A stretch of 64,000 bases of DNA from Algoriphagus mannitolivorans DSM 15301 (GTDB lineage Bacteria > Bacteroidota > Bacteroidia > Cytophagales > Cyclobacteriaceae): contig NZ_AUBV01000006.1 of assembly GCF_000429425.1 (NCBI RefSeq), positions 248,001 to 312,000 of the forward strand. The letters are read 5' to 3'. The notes beneath the pieces were generated by a model. That model made no database searches, had not been told where the DNA came from, and saw nothing but the letters and a program-made list of their open reading frames with translations. The translations under genes and the position numbers were made by a program. Below, piece after piece: positions 34,488-42,945 of this stretch; the stretch's first letter is position 1; every line of letters begins with the position of its first letter.

Positions 34488-34501
34488 AGATAAAAACATC
34501 C
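34488..34501 (+). promoter_or_regulatory. 14-bp Rrf2-type operator candidate (AGATAAAAACATCC)
   Basis: Copy of the shared motif between the Rrf2 copy-3 stop and the RIC copy-2 start (16 bp before the ATG), which suggests RIC-nos has its own promoter in addition to read-through. Confidence 0.55.
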
Positions 34502-34517
34502 TTTAAATTCCAATCAA

Positions 34518-35240
34518 ATGGCAACTATCACAGACAAAAAAGTAGGCAAAATTGTAGCAGAGAATTTCCGGACTGCCAAGGTATTTACAGAATATGGAAT
34601 AGACTTCTGCTGTAAAGGAGGAGTCAAACTATCCGATGCCTGCAGCACAAGAGGGCTTAACCTGGAAGAGGTGGTCGAAAAGCTCGAAGTAATCATGCAA
34701 GTGGCGGATCAGAGCCCCTATCAGGAAATGTCTCTCAGCCAATTGATTGACCATATCGTCAATGTCCATCATAAGTATGTCGAAGAGACTCTTCCTGCCT
34801 TGAAATTTTACCTTGAAAAAATAGAGCGGGTTCACGGAGACCGTCATCCGGAATTAACTCTCATCCGCCAAGAGTTTTTCGAAGCCGCAGATGCGCTAAC
34901 CATCCATATGAAAAAGGAGGAATTTGTGCTCTTCCCTTACATCAAAGCGATGGAAGAAGCCAAAACTAACAGCTTCCCGCTTTCAAAGCCACATTTTGGA
35001 CATATCGAAAACCCGATATCCATGATGGAAGAAGAGCATGACACGGAAGGGGAGCGTTTTCGAAGAATTGACTCCTTGACACAAGGTTATACTGCGCCAG
35101 CGGATGCCTGTCAAACTTACCGGGTAGCATTTTCTATGCTGCAGGAGTTTGAGCAGGATTTACATACCCATATCCACTTGGAAAACAATGTGTTGTTTCC
35201 AAAAGCTATGGTGCTTTATTCAGAATTAAACGCTTCATAA
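34518..35240 (+). CDS. ric: RIC/ScdA-family di-iron protein, copy 2
   Basis: 240-residue paralogue of the protein at 24.9 kb. N-terminal DUF542 with YGIDFCCKGGVK; C-terminal hemerythrin-like domain with NVHHKYVEE, VHGDRHPE, HMKKEEFVLFPY, EEEHDTEG and HIHLENNVLFP. It begins the nos region, after an Rrf2 gene, and is followed after 25 bp by the membrane protein/cytochrome ORF. Two RIC copies, each next to a 14-bp motif, suggest a strong need to repair iron centres during NO production. Confidence 0.92.
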   Translation: MATITDKKVGKIVAENFRTAKVFTEYGIDFCCKGGVKLSDACSTRGLNLEEVVEKLEVIMQVADQSPYQEMSLSQLIDHIVNVHHKYVEETLPALKFYLEKIERVHGDRHPELTLIRQEFFEAADALTIHMKKEEFVLFPYIKAMEEAKTNSFPLSKPHFGHIENPISMMEEEHDTEGERFRRIDSLTQGYTAPADACQTYRVAFSMLQEFEQDLHTHIHLENNVLFPKAMVLYSELNAS

Positions 35241-35265
35241 ACAAAGTCCTATTAGTTCGAATATC

Positions 35266-37041
35266 ATGAGGATTTCAAAACCAAACGAGCTCTTTATTCG
35301 CATCTGGAACCGATGGGCGGTAGGATTTTTCCTGATCGCTGCGCTTTTGGGGGTGACCATGAGAGCATTTCACATCGTGGAAATCCCTGTTCTCGAATAC
35401 CGTCATATTCTCCATACCCATTCTCATATAGCCCTCTTGGGATGGGGATTTATGATGCTGATCGGAACCATGATATTTGAGCTGGAAGGAAAGGAAAACT
35501 TTGGAAAAAAATACGGATGGCTATTCATCGCCTTGCTGGTTTCCCTACTCGGAATGTTGTTCTCCTTCCCAGTGCAGGGCTATGGAGTAGTGAGTATTTC
35601 CTTTTCCACCTTGTTTGTGCTCCTTTCTTATGCATTCATCTTCAAGCTTTGGAAGACCCTTGGGCAAAAAGAAAACACCACTGGAATTCGGCTGATTCGA
35701 TGGTCTCTGATCGGGTATCTGATCTCAACCTTAGGCCTATGGGCTTTGGGGCCTGTGACGGCCACTTTGGGAAGAATGCATGAAATGTATTTCATGACCA
35801 TTCAGTGGTTTTTGCACTTCCAGCTCAATGCTTGGTTTGTACTCGGCACGCTCGGTTTGATCGTTTTTTTTGCAGAAAAAAGAGGTATTAAGATCTTAAT
35901 TTCCAGCATTCAACAAGGGCTTTTAATAGGTTCTGTATTCTTGACTTTTGCCTTAGCAATTACCTGGGCGGAACCATCACCAATCTTCTTCTGGATCAAT
36001 TCCTTGGCGGTTTTGATTCAAGCCTTGGCGTACTTCCTCCTTCTTCAAAAAATCATAAAGATTCTTCCCGGGCTTTTCCTTCAGCCCTTTCCCAAAATGC
36101 TGATTGTTCTTGCTTTGGGGAGCTTGGTTGCAAAGGCAATTCTTCAGGTTCTTCTGGTATTTCCGGAGGTTGCTGTGATTTCTTATACCATCCGACTGTA
36201 TGTCATCGGCTTCCTTCATCTGGTTATGTTGGGAGCAATGACTTTCGGAATAGGGGGCTTAGCCATGGAAGAAGGCAGAATTCCTTCCACGCTTTCTTCC
36301 AAAATTGGATGGAGCCTCATTTTGGGAGGATTTCTGGGGACCGAACTTCTGCTCTTTGGGCAAGGCACTATGGTCTGGATGCAGTGGGGATACCTTTCAT
36401 GGTATCACTTGGGACTGTTTGTTTTTTCCGCCCTCTTCCCTTTAGGTCTTGCCTTGTCCTTTATCAGTCTGTTTTCTGAAAAATATGTCCAACCTCAATC
36501 CATCTTAAAGTATCCCAACTCTAATCAACTCAATGTCGAAACTATGAAAAAAGTAATGATTTGGTCAATGGGCATCGTAGCGATGCTGATGACCTCCTGT
36601 GGTGGCGGAAGCGAATCTCAGACTTCCTCTTCCGAATCGGGTTCCCCTGCTGAAGCCGCTGCGCCCGCTGCGGATCCCAAAGGGATAGGCGAAATAAAAT
36701 CTGTTGATCTCGGATCGGGCGTCGACGCTTCCTTGGCTGACCAGGGAAAGGCTATCGTGGACATGAAGTGCACCGCCTGTCACCAGCTAAATGACAAGCG
36801 ACTGGTCGGTCCCGGCTTCCAAGGAGTAACCAACCGACGTCGTCCGGAATGGATCATGAATATGATAACCAATGTGGACGTGATGCTGGACCAAGACCCC
36901 GAAGCACAAAAGCTTCTGGAAGAATGTCTTACCAGAATGCCAAATCAAAATATCTCCATGGATGATGCAAGAGGTATTCTAGAGTTTATGAGAAAAAATG
37001 ATGAAGAAAAAGCAGGCCAGCGCGATGCTGCCGTGAAATAA
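35266..37041 (+). CDS. Twelve-helix heme-copper-oxidase-like membrane protein fused to, or running into, a c-type cytochrome
   Basis: One open frame of 591 residues with two parts. Residues 1-415 form about twelve hydrophobic helices with histidines in HILHTHSHIALLGWG, MHEMYFMTIQWFLHF and GFLHLVMLGAMTFG, reminiscent of heme-copper oxidase subunit I and NnrS-like proteins. From residue 427 the frame runs through what looks like a complete lipoprotein signal (MKKVMIWSMG to MTSC), a Ser/Ala-rich linker and a monoheme cytochrome c domain (CTACH, later RMPNQ with the likely Met ligand). No stop separates them. It may be a real fusion in which the signal acts as a last helix, or two genes read from two starts. 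It precedes nosZ by 21 bp, so the cytochrome likely feeds electrons to NosZ. Confidence 0.8.
   Translation: MRISKPNELFIRIWNRWAVGFFLIAALLGVTMRAFHIVEIPVLEYRHILHTHSHIALLGWGFMMLIGTMIFELEGKENFGKKYGWLFIALLVSLLGMLFSFPVQGYGVVSISFSTLFVLLSYAFIFKLWKTLGQKENTTGIRLIRWSLIGYLISTLGLWALGPVTATLGRMHEMYFMTIQWFLHFQLNAWFVLGTLGLIVFFAEKRGIKILISSIQQGLLIGSVFLTFALAITWAEPSPIFFWINSLAVLIQALAYFLLLQKIIKILPGLFLQPFPKMLIVLALGSLVAKAILQVLLVFPEVAVISYTIRLYVIGFLHLVMLGAMTFGIGGLAMEEGRIPSTLSSKIGWSLILGGFLGTELLLFGQGTMVWMQWGYLSWYHLGLFVFSALFPLGLALSFISLFSEKYVQPQSILKYPNSNQLNVETMKKVMIWSMGIVAMLMTSCGGGSESQTSSSESGSPAEAAAPAADPKGIGEIKSVDLGSGVDASLADQGKAIVDMKCTACHQLNDKRLVGPGFQGVTNRRRPEWIMNMITNVDVMLDQDPEAQKLLEECLTRMPNQNISMDDARGILEFMRKNDEEKAGQRDAAVK
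36544..37041 (+). CDS. Alternative in-frame gene: lipoprotein cytochrome c for NosZ
   Basis: Starting from the internal ATG, 165 residues with a normal lipoprotein signal (lipobox MTSC, Cys19), a low-complexity linker and a cytochrome c domain with one CTACH heme site. Stand-alone lipoprotein cytochromes of this form commonly precede nosZ in Bacteroidota. It is listed separately because translation from this start is plausible even though the frame is continuous with the membrane protein. Confidence 0.5.
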   Translation: MKKVMIWSMGIVAMLMTSCGGGSESQTSSSESGSPAEAAAPAADPKGIGEIKSVDLGSGVDASLADQGKAIVDMKCTACHQLNDKRLVGPGFQGVTNRRRPEWIMNMITNVDVMLDQDPEAQKLLEECLTRMPNQNISMDDARGILEFMRKNDEEKAGQRDAAVK

Positions 37042-37062
37042 CCCAGTTAAACTAAAATCCAA

Positions 37063-39021
37063 ATGAAAACAAACAAATGGCTACTTGCTGCAGGTCTGAT
37101 TGCGGCAGCAATAGCGCCCGGATGTAAGCCCAAAGGAGCCCAAAGTGCCATCACAGGTGATGCAGCTTCCAAGGTCTATGTAGCGCCAGGACAGCATGAT
37201 GAGTTTTACAACATCGTCTCTGGTGGTTTTAATGGTCAAATGTCCGTCGTAGGTCTTCCCTCCGGTCGGGTATTGAAAATTCTCCCTGTTTTCTCCGTTC
37301 ACCCGGAAAATGGATGGGGATATTCTGAACAATCCAAGCCCATGCTCAACACCGCTAACGGCTTTGTGCCTTGGGATGACTTGCACCACATTGCCATTTC
37401 CACAACCAATGCAGAACATGATGCCAGATGGGCATTTGGAAATGCAAACAACACCCCGCGGATTGCAAGGGTAGATTTGAACAGCTTCAAGACGGTGGAA
37501 ATCATAGAAATACCTAATTCTGCCGGTAACCACTCCTCTCCGTTTATTACTCAAAACACCGAGTATGTAGTAGCGGGTACCCGTTTCTCTGTGCCCGTTG
37601 GGGATAATCAGGACGTGTCCATTGACTCCTACAAGGAGAATTTCAAAGGGTATATATCCTTTATCGGGGTGAATCAGGAGACAGGAGAAATGAATCTTTC
37701 ATTCCAGATTGAAGCACCTCCTTTCAATTTTGACTTGGCTCGAGCCGGTAAAAATAAATCTCATGGCTGGTTCTTCTTCTCCACCTACAATACCGAAATG
37801 GCCCATACGCTTTTGGAAGTGAATGCTTCGCAAAAGGATAAGGACTTTATCATGGCGGTCAACTGGAAAAAAGCAGAAGAATATGTGAAAGCAGGAAAAG
37901 GCACCAAGAAAAAAGCAAGGTATGCTCACAACAAATGGAATGAAGAAACCCATTCTGCCACCTCCACGATCATGGAAGAGGTGTTGACTTTGGACCCAAC
38001 TGTACTGAAAGACATCGTTTATTTCATCCCTTGTCCAAAGTCTCCACACGGCACTGATACCGACCCAACTGGAGAATACATCATCGGTTCAGGTAAGTTG
38101 GCGGCGATCATTCCAGTTTTCTCATTCACCAAAATGCTGGCTGCAATCGAAAAGAAAGATTTTGAAGGAGACATCCAGGGCATGCCGGTGTTGAAATATG
38201 AATCAGTACTACATGGCGAAGTCCAAAAACCAGGTTTAGGTCCTTTGCACACAGAATTTGATGGAAAAGGAAATGCCTATACCTCCATGTTTGTATCCTC
38301 AGAGATCGTGAAATGGAATATCGAAACCCTTGAAGTGCTGGATAGAGCGCCTACCTATTATTCAGTAGGTCACTTGAGTATCCCAGGTGGACCTACCGGA
38401 AAACCTCATGGCAAGTATCTGGTAGCTTACAACAAAATCACCAAAGACCGATACCTGCCTACCGGTCCCGAATTGGCCCACTCAGCTCAGCTCTACGATA
38501 TCTCGGGAGATAAAATGCAGCTGCTTCTCGACTTCCCGACCATCGGTGAACCCCACTATGCGGAGTCTTTCCCTGCCTCTTTGATCAAAGACCGTCAGGT
38601 GAAATTCTATCCCATCGAAAAAAATCACAGCCCCTATGCCCTCAAAGGAATCAATGATGCCCGAGTGGAGCGAAAAGGCAATCAAGTACACGTGTACATG
38701 ACTTCCATCCGATCCAACTTCCGACCTGACAATATCGAAGGGGTACAGGTAGGGGATGAGGTTTACTTCCACGTCACCAACTTGGAGCAAGACTGGGATG
38801 TGCCTCACGGATTTGCAATCAAAGGTGCCAATACTGCAGAGCTCTTGATTATGCCAGGAGAGACTTCTACGCTGAAATGGATCCCGGATCGGGTAGGGGT
38901 GTTCCCATTCTACTGTACCGACTTCTGTTCGGCGCTGCACCAAGAGATGCAGGGCTATCTGAGAGTTTCGCCAAAAGGATCAAATGTTCCGCTGAAATAC
39001 TCCACAGGAGCCTCTGAATAA
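37063..39021 (+). CDS. nosZ: Nitrous oxide reductase, clade II (Sec-exported)
   Basis: Terminal denitrification enzyme, N2O to N2, 652 residues, periplasmic. The N-terminus has a Sec or lipoprotein-type signal (KWLLAAGLIAAAIAPGC) without twin arginines, which marks clade II NosZ. The seven-bladed propeller carries the CuZ histidines (for example DDLHHIAIS and SPHGTDTDP). The cupredoxin domain ends with the CuA motif CTDFCSALHQEM (Cys618, Cys622, His626, Met629). Followed by an inverted repeat and then nos accessory genes on the same strand. Confidence 0.97.
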   Translation: MKTNKWLLAAGLIAAAIAPGCKPKGAQSAITGDAASKVYVAPGQHDEFYNIVSGGFNGQMSVVGLPSGRVLKILPVFSVHPENGWGYSEQSKPMLNTANGFVPWDDLHHIAISTTNAEHDARWAFGNANNTPRIARVDLNSFKTVEIIEIPNSAGNHSSPFITQNTEYVVAGTRFSVPVGDNQDVSIDSYKENFKGYISFIGVNQETGEMNLSFQIEAPPFNFDLARAGKNKSHGWFFFSTYNTEMAHTLLEVNASQKDKDFIMAVNWKKAEEYVKAGKGTKKKARYAHNKWNEETHSATSTIMEEVLTLDPTVLKDIVYFIPCPKSPHGTDTDPTGEYIIGSGKLAAIIPVFSFTKMLAAIEKKDFEGDIQGMPVLKYESVLHGEVQKPGLGPLHTEFDGKGNAYTSMFVSSEIVKWNIETLEVLDRAPTYYSVGHLSIPGGPTGKPHGKYLVAYNKITKDRYLPTGPELAHSAQLYDISGDKMQLLLDFPTIGEPHYAESFPASLIKDRQVKFYPIEKNHSPYALKGINDARVERKGNQVHVYMTSIRSNFRPDNIEGVQVGDEVYFHVTNLEQDWDVPHGFAIKGANTAELLIMPGETSTLKWIPDRVGVFPFYCTDFCSALHQEMQGYLRVSPKGSNVPLKYSTGASE

Positions 39022-39033
39022 AACCATCCACTT

Positions 39034-39063
39034 TCGCCGGTGGGAATCTCCACCGGCGATTTT
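39034..39063 (+). terminator. Strong hairpin after nosZ (attenuator or mRNA 3'-end stabiliser)
   Basis: Perfect ten-base arms TCGCCGGTGG / CCACCGGCGA, six-base loop, then only four T and a C. The short T run and the downstream accessory genes suggest partial termination or protection of the nosZ mRNA instead of a full stop. Confidence 0.65.
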
Positions 39064-39075
39064 CAAAAATTGATT

Positions 39076-39645
39076 ATGAAATCCCTCAGCCTCACCAATC
39101 GGATATTGCTTTTACTGGCAGTATTGACTTTGATCCCTGCGTATTTCACTCCACTTTGGCAGATTAGCCTCTGGGCTCCTCAATATCCTGAGGGTCTGAA
39201 TATGAAGATTTGGATCGACCAGCTTAGTGGTAATGTGGACCAGATCAACGGCGTCAACCACTACATCGGAATGAAGCATATCGGGGTAGAGATGTTCCCT
39301 GAATTCACTTACCTGAAGTATGTGATGGGGGCGATGATTGGGTTAGGACTGATCTTTTTCCTAGTTGGCAAAAGATGGTCGATATACTCCTTTCTGGGGC
39401 TTCTTTCTGCCTTTGGCATTGCTATTCTGGTGGATATGTACCTCTGGGGCTATGAATATGGCCATGAGCTTGACCCAAAGGCTGCTATCAAAGTCGACGG
39501 AATGAGCTACCAGCCACCTCTGATTGGCTATAAACAACTCTTAAACTTTCTGGCCTATTCCGGTCCTGATACCGGTAGCTGGATTTTGATGGGGGGTATG
39601 GGCCTCTTGGTATTGGCTGTTTTCCTGGATTGGAAAGGAAAATAA
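39076..39645 (+). CDS. Membrane protein of nos clusters, four to five helices
   Basis: 189-residue integral membrane protein. The frame is open to an upstream GTG-like start within the hairpin, but the ATG at 39076 just after the hairpin is preferred. Hydrophobic helices lie near residues 10-30, 85-105, 110-135 and 160-185; a conserved-looking stretch is LNMKIWIDQLSGNVDQINGV. Proteins of this type sit between nosZ and nosL in Bacteroidota clusters in my recollection; the function is not known. A role in NosZ maturation or electron supply is inferred from position. Confidence 0.75.
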   Translation: MKSLSLTNRILLLLAVLTLIPAYFTPLWQISLWAPQYPEGLNMKIWIDQLSGNVDQINGVNHYIGMKHIGVEMFPEFTYLKYVMGAMIGLGLIFFLVGKRWSIYSFLGLLSAFGIAILVDMYLWGYEYGHELDPKAAIKVDGMSYQPPLIGYKQLLNFLAYSGPDTGSWILMGGMGLLVLAVFLDWKGK

Positions 39646-39692
39646 ACCTCATCCACCTGCTGAAATAAAACTTTCATTTAACCCACCTGACC

Positions 39693-40127
39693 ATGAAACG
39701 ATTACTGATTGCTTTGATCCCAATTCTGATACTGATGGCTTGCAGTGCCGACCCACGTCCGATTGCACTAGGGCAGGACGCTTGTCACCATTGCAAAATG
39801 ACCCTGATGGATCCAAAGTTTGGAGCAGAACTGGTCACAGAGAAAGGGAAAATATTCATTTTCGACGATGTCAACTGTATGCTTGGCTACATGGATTCTG
39901 AGGAGGGCAAAGGCCAGACCTTTAAACATATCCTCGTCATGGACTACCTGAATCCAGGCACCTTGCTGGATGCCAATGTCGCCCATTACCTCAAATCTCC
40001 GGAATTCAAAACTCCCATGGCTTCCGAAGTAGTTGCCTTTCCGGACTACCAATTATTGAAAGAATATAAAGCCAAAAATGGCGGAGTGTACCTCGCATGG
40101 GGAGAATTAACCACTCAATTTAAGTGA
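39693..40127 (+). CDS. nosL: NosL copper chaperone lipoprotein
   Basis: 144-residue lipoprotein (lipobox LMAC, Cys17) that supplies Cu(I) for assembly of the NosZ copper centres. The copper-binding motif is CHHCKMTL, followed by FGAELVTEKGK and FDDVNCMLGY, all typical of NosL. Its stop codon overlaps the nosD start. Confidence 0.95.
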   Translation: MKRLLIALIPILILMACSADPRPIALGQDACHHCKMTLMDPKFGAELVTEKGKIFIFDDVNCMLGYMDSEEGKGQTFKHILVMDYLNPGTLLDANVAHYLKSPEFKTPMASEVVAFPDYQLLKEYKAKNGGVYLAWGELTTQFK

Positions 40128-41383
40128 TGCTCGAACTCAGAAAAGCCATGAACCGAATCTTCCCATTGATTTTGATTTTGTGCCTGTACGCCATCCATGC
40201 AGAGGCAGACAAAATCATTCTCAAGCCAGGACAATCCATCCAAGCTGCTGTCGATCGATCAGCTGCAGGAGATACTTTGATTTTCTCCCCCGGAACTTAT
40301 CAAGCTTCGGCAGTGACAATCCGAAAGCCTTTGAGCTTAATCGGCAATAATCACCCGGTCATGGACGGTGAGAATAAAGGCAATATTTTTCTGGTAGCTT
40401 CCGAAAATGTATTGATCCGGGGCCTGAAATTTATCCGAACCGGGAAATCCAACATGGACGACTCGGCGGCAATCAAGTTCTTCGATTCCAAAAACTGCAC
40501 CGTTGAAAACAATATATTGGTGGATACTTTTTTTGGTCTGCACTTTTCCAACTCCTCAAATCTGACCATTCGAAACAACAAAGTGAATGCATCGGCCAGT
40601 CGGGAATTTGAAGTAGGAAATGGCATTCATCTCTGGAAATGCAAGGACAGCCTGATAGAGAAAAATGAGGTCTCCGGTCATCGGGATGGTATTTACCTCG
40701 AGTTTGTGACCAATACTCTAGCCAAGGAAAACTTCATCCAAGGCAATATGCGCTATGGGCTTCACTTTATGTTTTCTCATGACAATACCTATCTGAAAAA
40801 CACCTTCAAAAGAAATGGAGCGGGTGTGGCGGTCATGTACACCAAAAACGTGACCATGCAGGAAAACCGGTTTGAAGAAAACTGGGGAAGTAGTGCCTAC
40901 GGGATTTTGCTGAAAGATATATCAGACAGTAAAGTGATCGGCAATGTCTTTCTGAAAAATACGGTTGGAATCTACATGGAAGGCAGCAGCCGGATTGATT
41001 TCAAGGAAAATACTTTCAAAGAAAACGGCTGGGCGCTAAAGCTGATGGCGAGCTGTGACCAAAATCTCTTCCAGGCCAACAACTTCACAAGAAACACCTT
41101 TGATATCAGTACGAATGGCAACTTAGTACTCAACCAACTCAAGGAAAACTATTGGGACAAATATGAGGGTTACGATCTCAATCGTGACAGAATCGGAGAC
41201 GTGCCCTATCGCCCTATCAATCTTTACAGTGTGATCGTCGAAAAAATTCCTGCCTCAGTTATGCTTTGGAGGAGTTTTCTGGTGACCTTATTGGATCGGA
41301 TGGAAAAAATCCTTCCAACCATGACTCCAGATGAAATGATTGATCATTCACCCAAAATGAGACCCTATGATTTCGGTACATAA
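40127..41383 (+). CDS. nosD: NosD, periplasmic beta-helix copper-site maturation protein
   Basis: 418 residues with a signal peptide and a right-handed parallel beta-helix made of repeated N-N and G-I/L patterns (for example NTFKRNGAGVAVMYTKNVTM). NosD works with the NosF-NosY ABC complex and NosL in building the CuZ site. The start is set at the ATG in the TGATG overlap with nosL; an ATG seven codons downstream (MNRIFPLILI) would give a more typical signal peptide. The gene's end overlaps nosF by 17 bp. Confidence 0.93.
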   Translation: MLELRKAMNRIFPLILILCLYAIHAEADKIILKPGQSIQAAVDRSAAGDTLIFSPGTYQASAVTIRKPLSLIGNNHPVMDGENKGNIFLVASENVLIRGLKFIRTGKSNMDDSAAIKFFDSKNCTVENNILVDTFFGLHFSNSSNLTIRNNKVNASASREFEVGNGIHLWKCKDSLIEKNEVSGHRDGIYLEFVTNTLAKENFIQGNMRYGLHFMFSHDNTYLKNTFKRNGAGVAVMYTKNVTMQENRFEENWGSSAYGILLKDISDSKVIGNVFLKNTVGIYMEGSSRIDFKENTFKENGWALKLMASCDQNLFQANNFTRNTFDISTNGNLVLNQLKENYWDKYEGYDLNRDRIGDVPYRPINLYSVIVEKIPASVMLWRSFLVTLLDRMEKILPTMTPDEMIDHSPKMRPYDFGT

Positions 41384-42110
41384 CCTATCCAAAAAATTTG
41401 GCAAGCTGCAAGTGCTCAATGAATTCAATCTGGAATTTGAGCTCGGCAACAGCTATGCGCTCATGGGGCCTAACGGCTCCGGTAAAACAACCCTGATCAA
41501 AACCATTCTCGGAATGGTGATTCCTGACAGTGGGGATATTACCGTAGGAAGTCAGTCCATCCAAGGCGATGTATCCTACCGAAAGCAGATTGGCTATATG
41601 CCTCAGATTGGGCACTATCCGGCCAACATAAAAATCGGGCAGCTTTTCTCCATGATGAAAGACATGCGTCCTGAGATCAAAAATTACGATTTGGAACTTG
41701 TAGAGGCTTTTGGCCTGGAGGAAATGAAAGATAAAGCCATGGGGACTCTTTCTGGCGGTACCCGTCAAAAAGTCTCTGCGGCCTTGGCTTTTCTCTTCCA
41801 CCCAAGCATTCTCATTCTGGATGAGCCTACTGCTGGACTCGATCCTATTGCGGTGGAACTGCTCAAAACCAAAATCAAGAAGGAACGGGCTCAGGGAAAG
41901 CTGATTCTGATTACTTCCCATATCCTTAGTGATCTGGAGGAGCTGACTAACCGTGCGATTTACATTTATGAAGGGGAGGTGTTTTTCTCCAATACCATCG
42001 AAGAGCTAAAGGAAATCACTGGAGAGAGCAAGTTTTCCCCGGCCATTGCCAAGCTGATGGAGTGGACCCTGAAAAAAAAGTCAAAAAAAACGATACTGAA
42101 TCATGTTTAA
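41367..42110 (+). CDS. nosF: NosF ABC transporter ATPase
   Basis: 247-residue ATPase that powers the NosFY complex. Walker A GPNGSGKTT, signature LSGGTRQK, Walker B LILDEP and the following H-loop ITSHILSDLEE are all intact. It overlaps nosD upstream and nosY downstream by eight bases, so all are coupled. Confidence 0.95.
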   Translation: MISVHNLSKKFGKLQVLNEFNLEFELGNSYALMGPNGSGKTTLIKTILGMVIPDSGDITVGSQSIQGDVSYRKQIGYMPQIGHYPANIKIGQLFSMMKDMRPEIKNYDLELVEAFGLEEMKDKAMGTLSGGTRQKVSAALAFLFHPSILILDEPTAGLDPIAVELLKTKIKKERAQGKLILITSHILSDLEELTNRAIYIYEGEVFFSNTIEELKEITGESKFSPAIAKLMEWTLKKKSKKTILNHV

Positions 42111-42870
42111 GTTACTCAAATACGCACTTTACGATATTCTGAAATCACGCTTTGCCATCATTTATACTGTGTTTTTGGCTCTGGTGGCGATTTCGATTTA
42201 TCAGGTTTCGGACGATCTGAGCAAAGTCTCTCTGAGTCTGATGAACATCATGATCTTATTTATTCCGTTGATTTCGGCGGTTTTTGCTACTACCCATTTT
42301 TACAATAATCTGGAGTTTATCGAATTGATGCTGGCTCAGCCGGTAAAGCGGATTCACGTGTTTCTCAGCCAACTCCTGGCCGTAGTGATTATGCTGAGTT
42401 TATCCATTTTGCTGGGTTTTGGACTTCCTATGATGCTTTGGGGTGCTGATAGCAGTTTGCTTACGCTTCTGGTTGTTGGAGTCGTGTTAAGCTCAGTCTT
42501 TGCAGGATTTGCATTTTTGGCTAGCGTACTCACTAGAGACAAAGCCAAAGCCATCGGAATAAGTCTGGCGCTGTGGATTTACTTTTCCTTGGTCTATGAC
42601 GGCTTGGTCTTGTACATCATTTACAGCTTTGCCGATTATCCATTAGAAAAAGCCACCTTGGCACTGGTCATGCTAAATCCTGTTGACTTGGGAAGAATAC
42701 TCATGCTGATGCAGTTGGATATTTCGGCCTTGATGGGTTATACAGGGGCTTTTTTCCAACAGTTCTTCTCCAGTGGATCAGGCATTTTAATTGCCACATT
42801 TGCCTTGGTGATATGGATGCTTGTTCCGAATTATCTTGCCACCCGGGTTTTTAGAAAAAGGGATTTTTGA
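42103..42870 (+). CDS. nosY: NosY ABC transporter permease
   Basis: 255-residue ABC-2-type membrane subunit with about six helices, partner of NosF. The N-terminal MFKLLKYALYDILKSRFAI and the helix arrangement with a histidine-containing segment (TTHFYNNLEFIELMLAQP) match NosY. It ends the nos operon; the next gene is convergent. Confidence 0.93.
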   Translation: MFKLLKYALYDILKSRFAIIYTVFLALVAISIYQVSDDLSKVSLSLMNIMILFIPLISAVFATTHFYNNLEFIELMLAQPVKRIHVFLSQLLAVVIMLSLSILLGFGLPMMLWGADSSLLTLLVVGVVLSSVFAGFAFLASVLTRDKAKAIGISLALWIYFSLVYDGLVLYIIYSFADYPLEKATLALVMLNPVDLGRILMLMQLDISALMGYTGAFFQQFFSSGSGILIATFALVIWMLVPNYLATRVFRKRDF

Positions 42871-42902
42871 TAGAGTTAAAGTTCGAAGGATAACTCCTGA
42901 GG

Positions 42903-42930
42903 TCCCTTTCTAGGATCCCTAGTGAAGGGA
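42903..42930. terminator. Imperfect hairpin between convergent nosY and the secreted-protein gene
   Basis: TCCCTT..TAGG-ATC-CCTA..AAGGGA folds into an interrupted ten-pair stem without a clear T run on either side. It may serve as a weak bidirectional terminator. Confidence 0.35.
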
Positions 42931-42945
42931 TAGAGAAATAGATTC

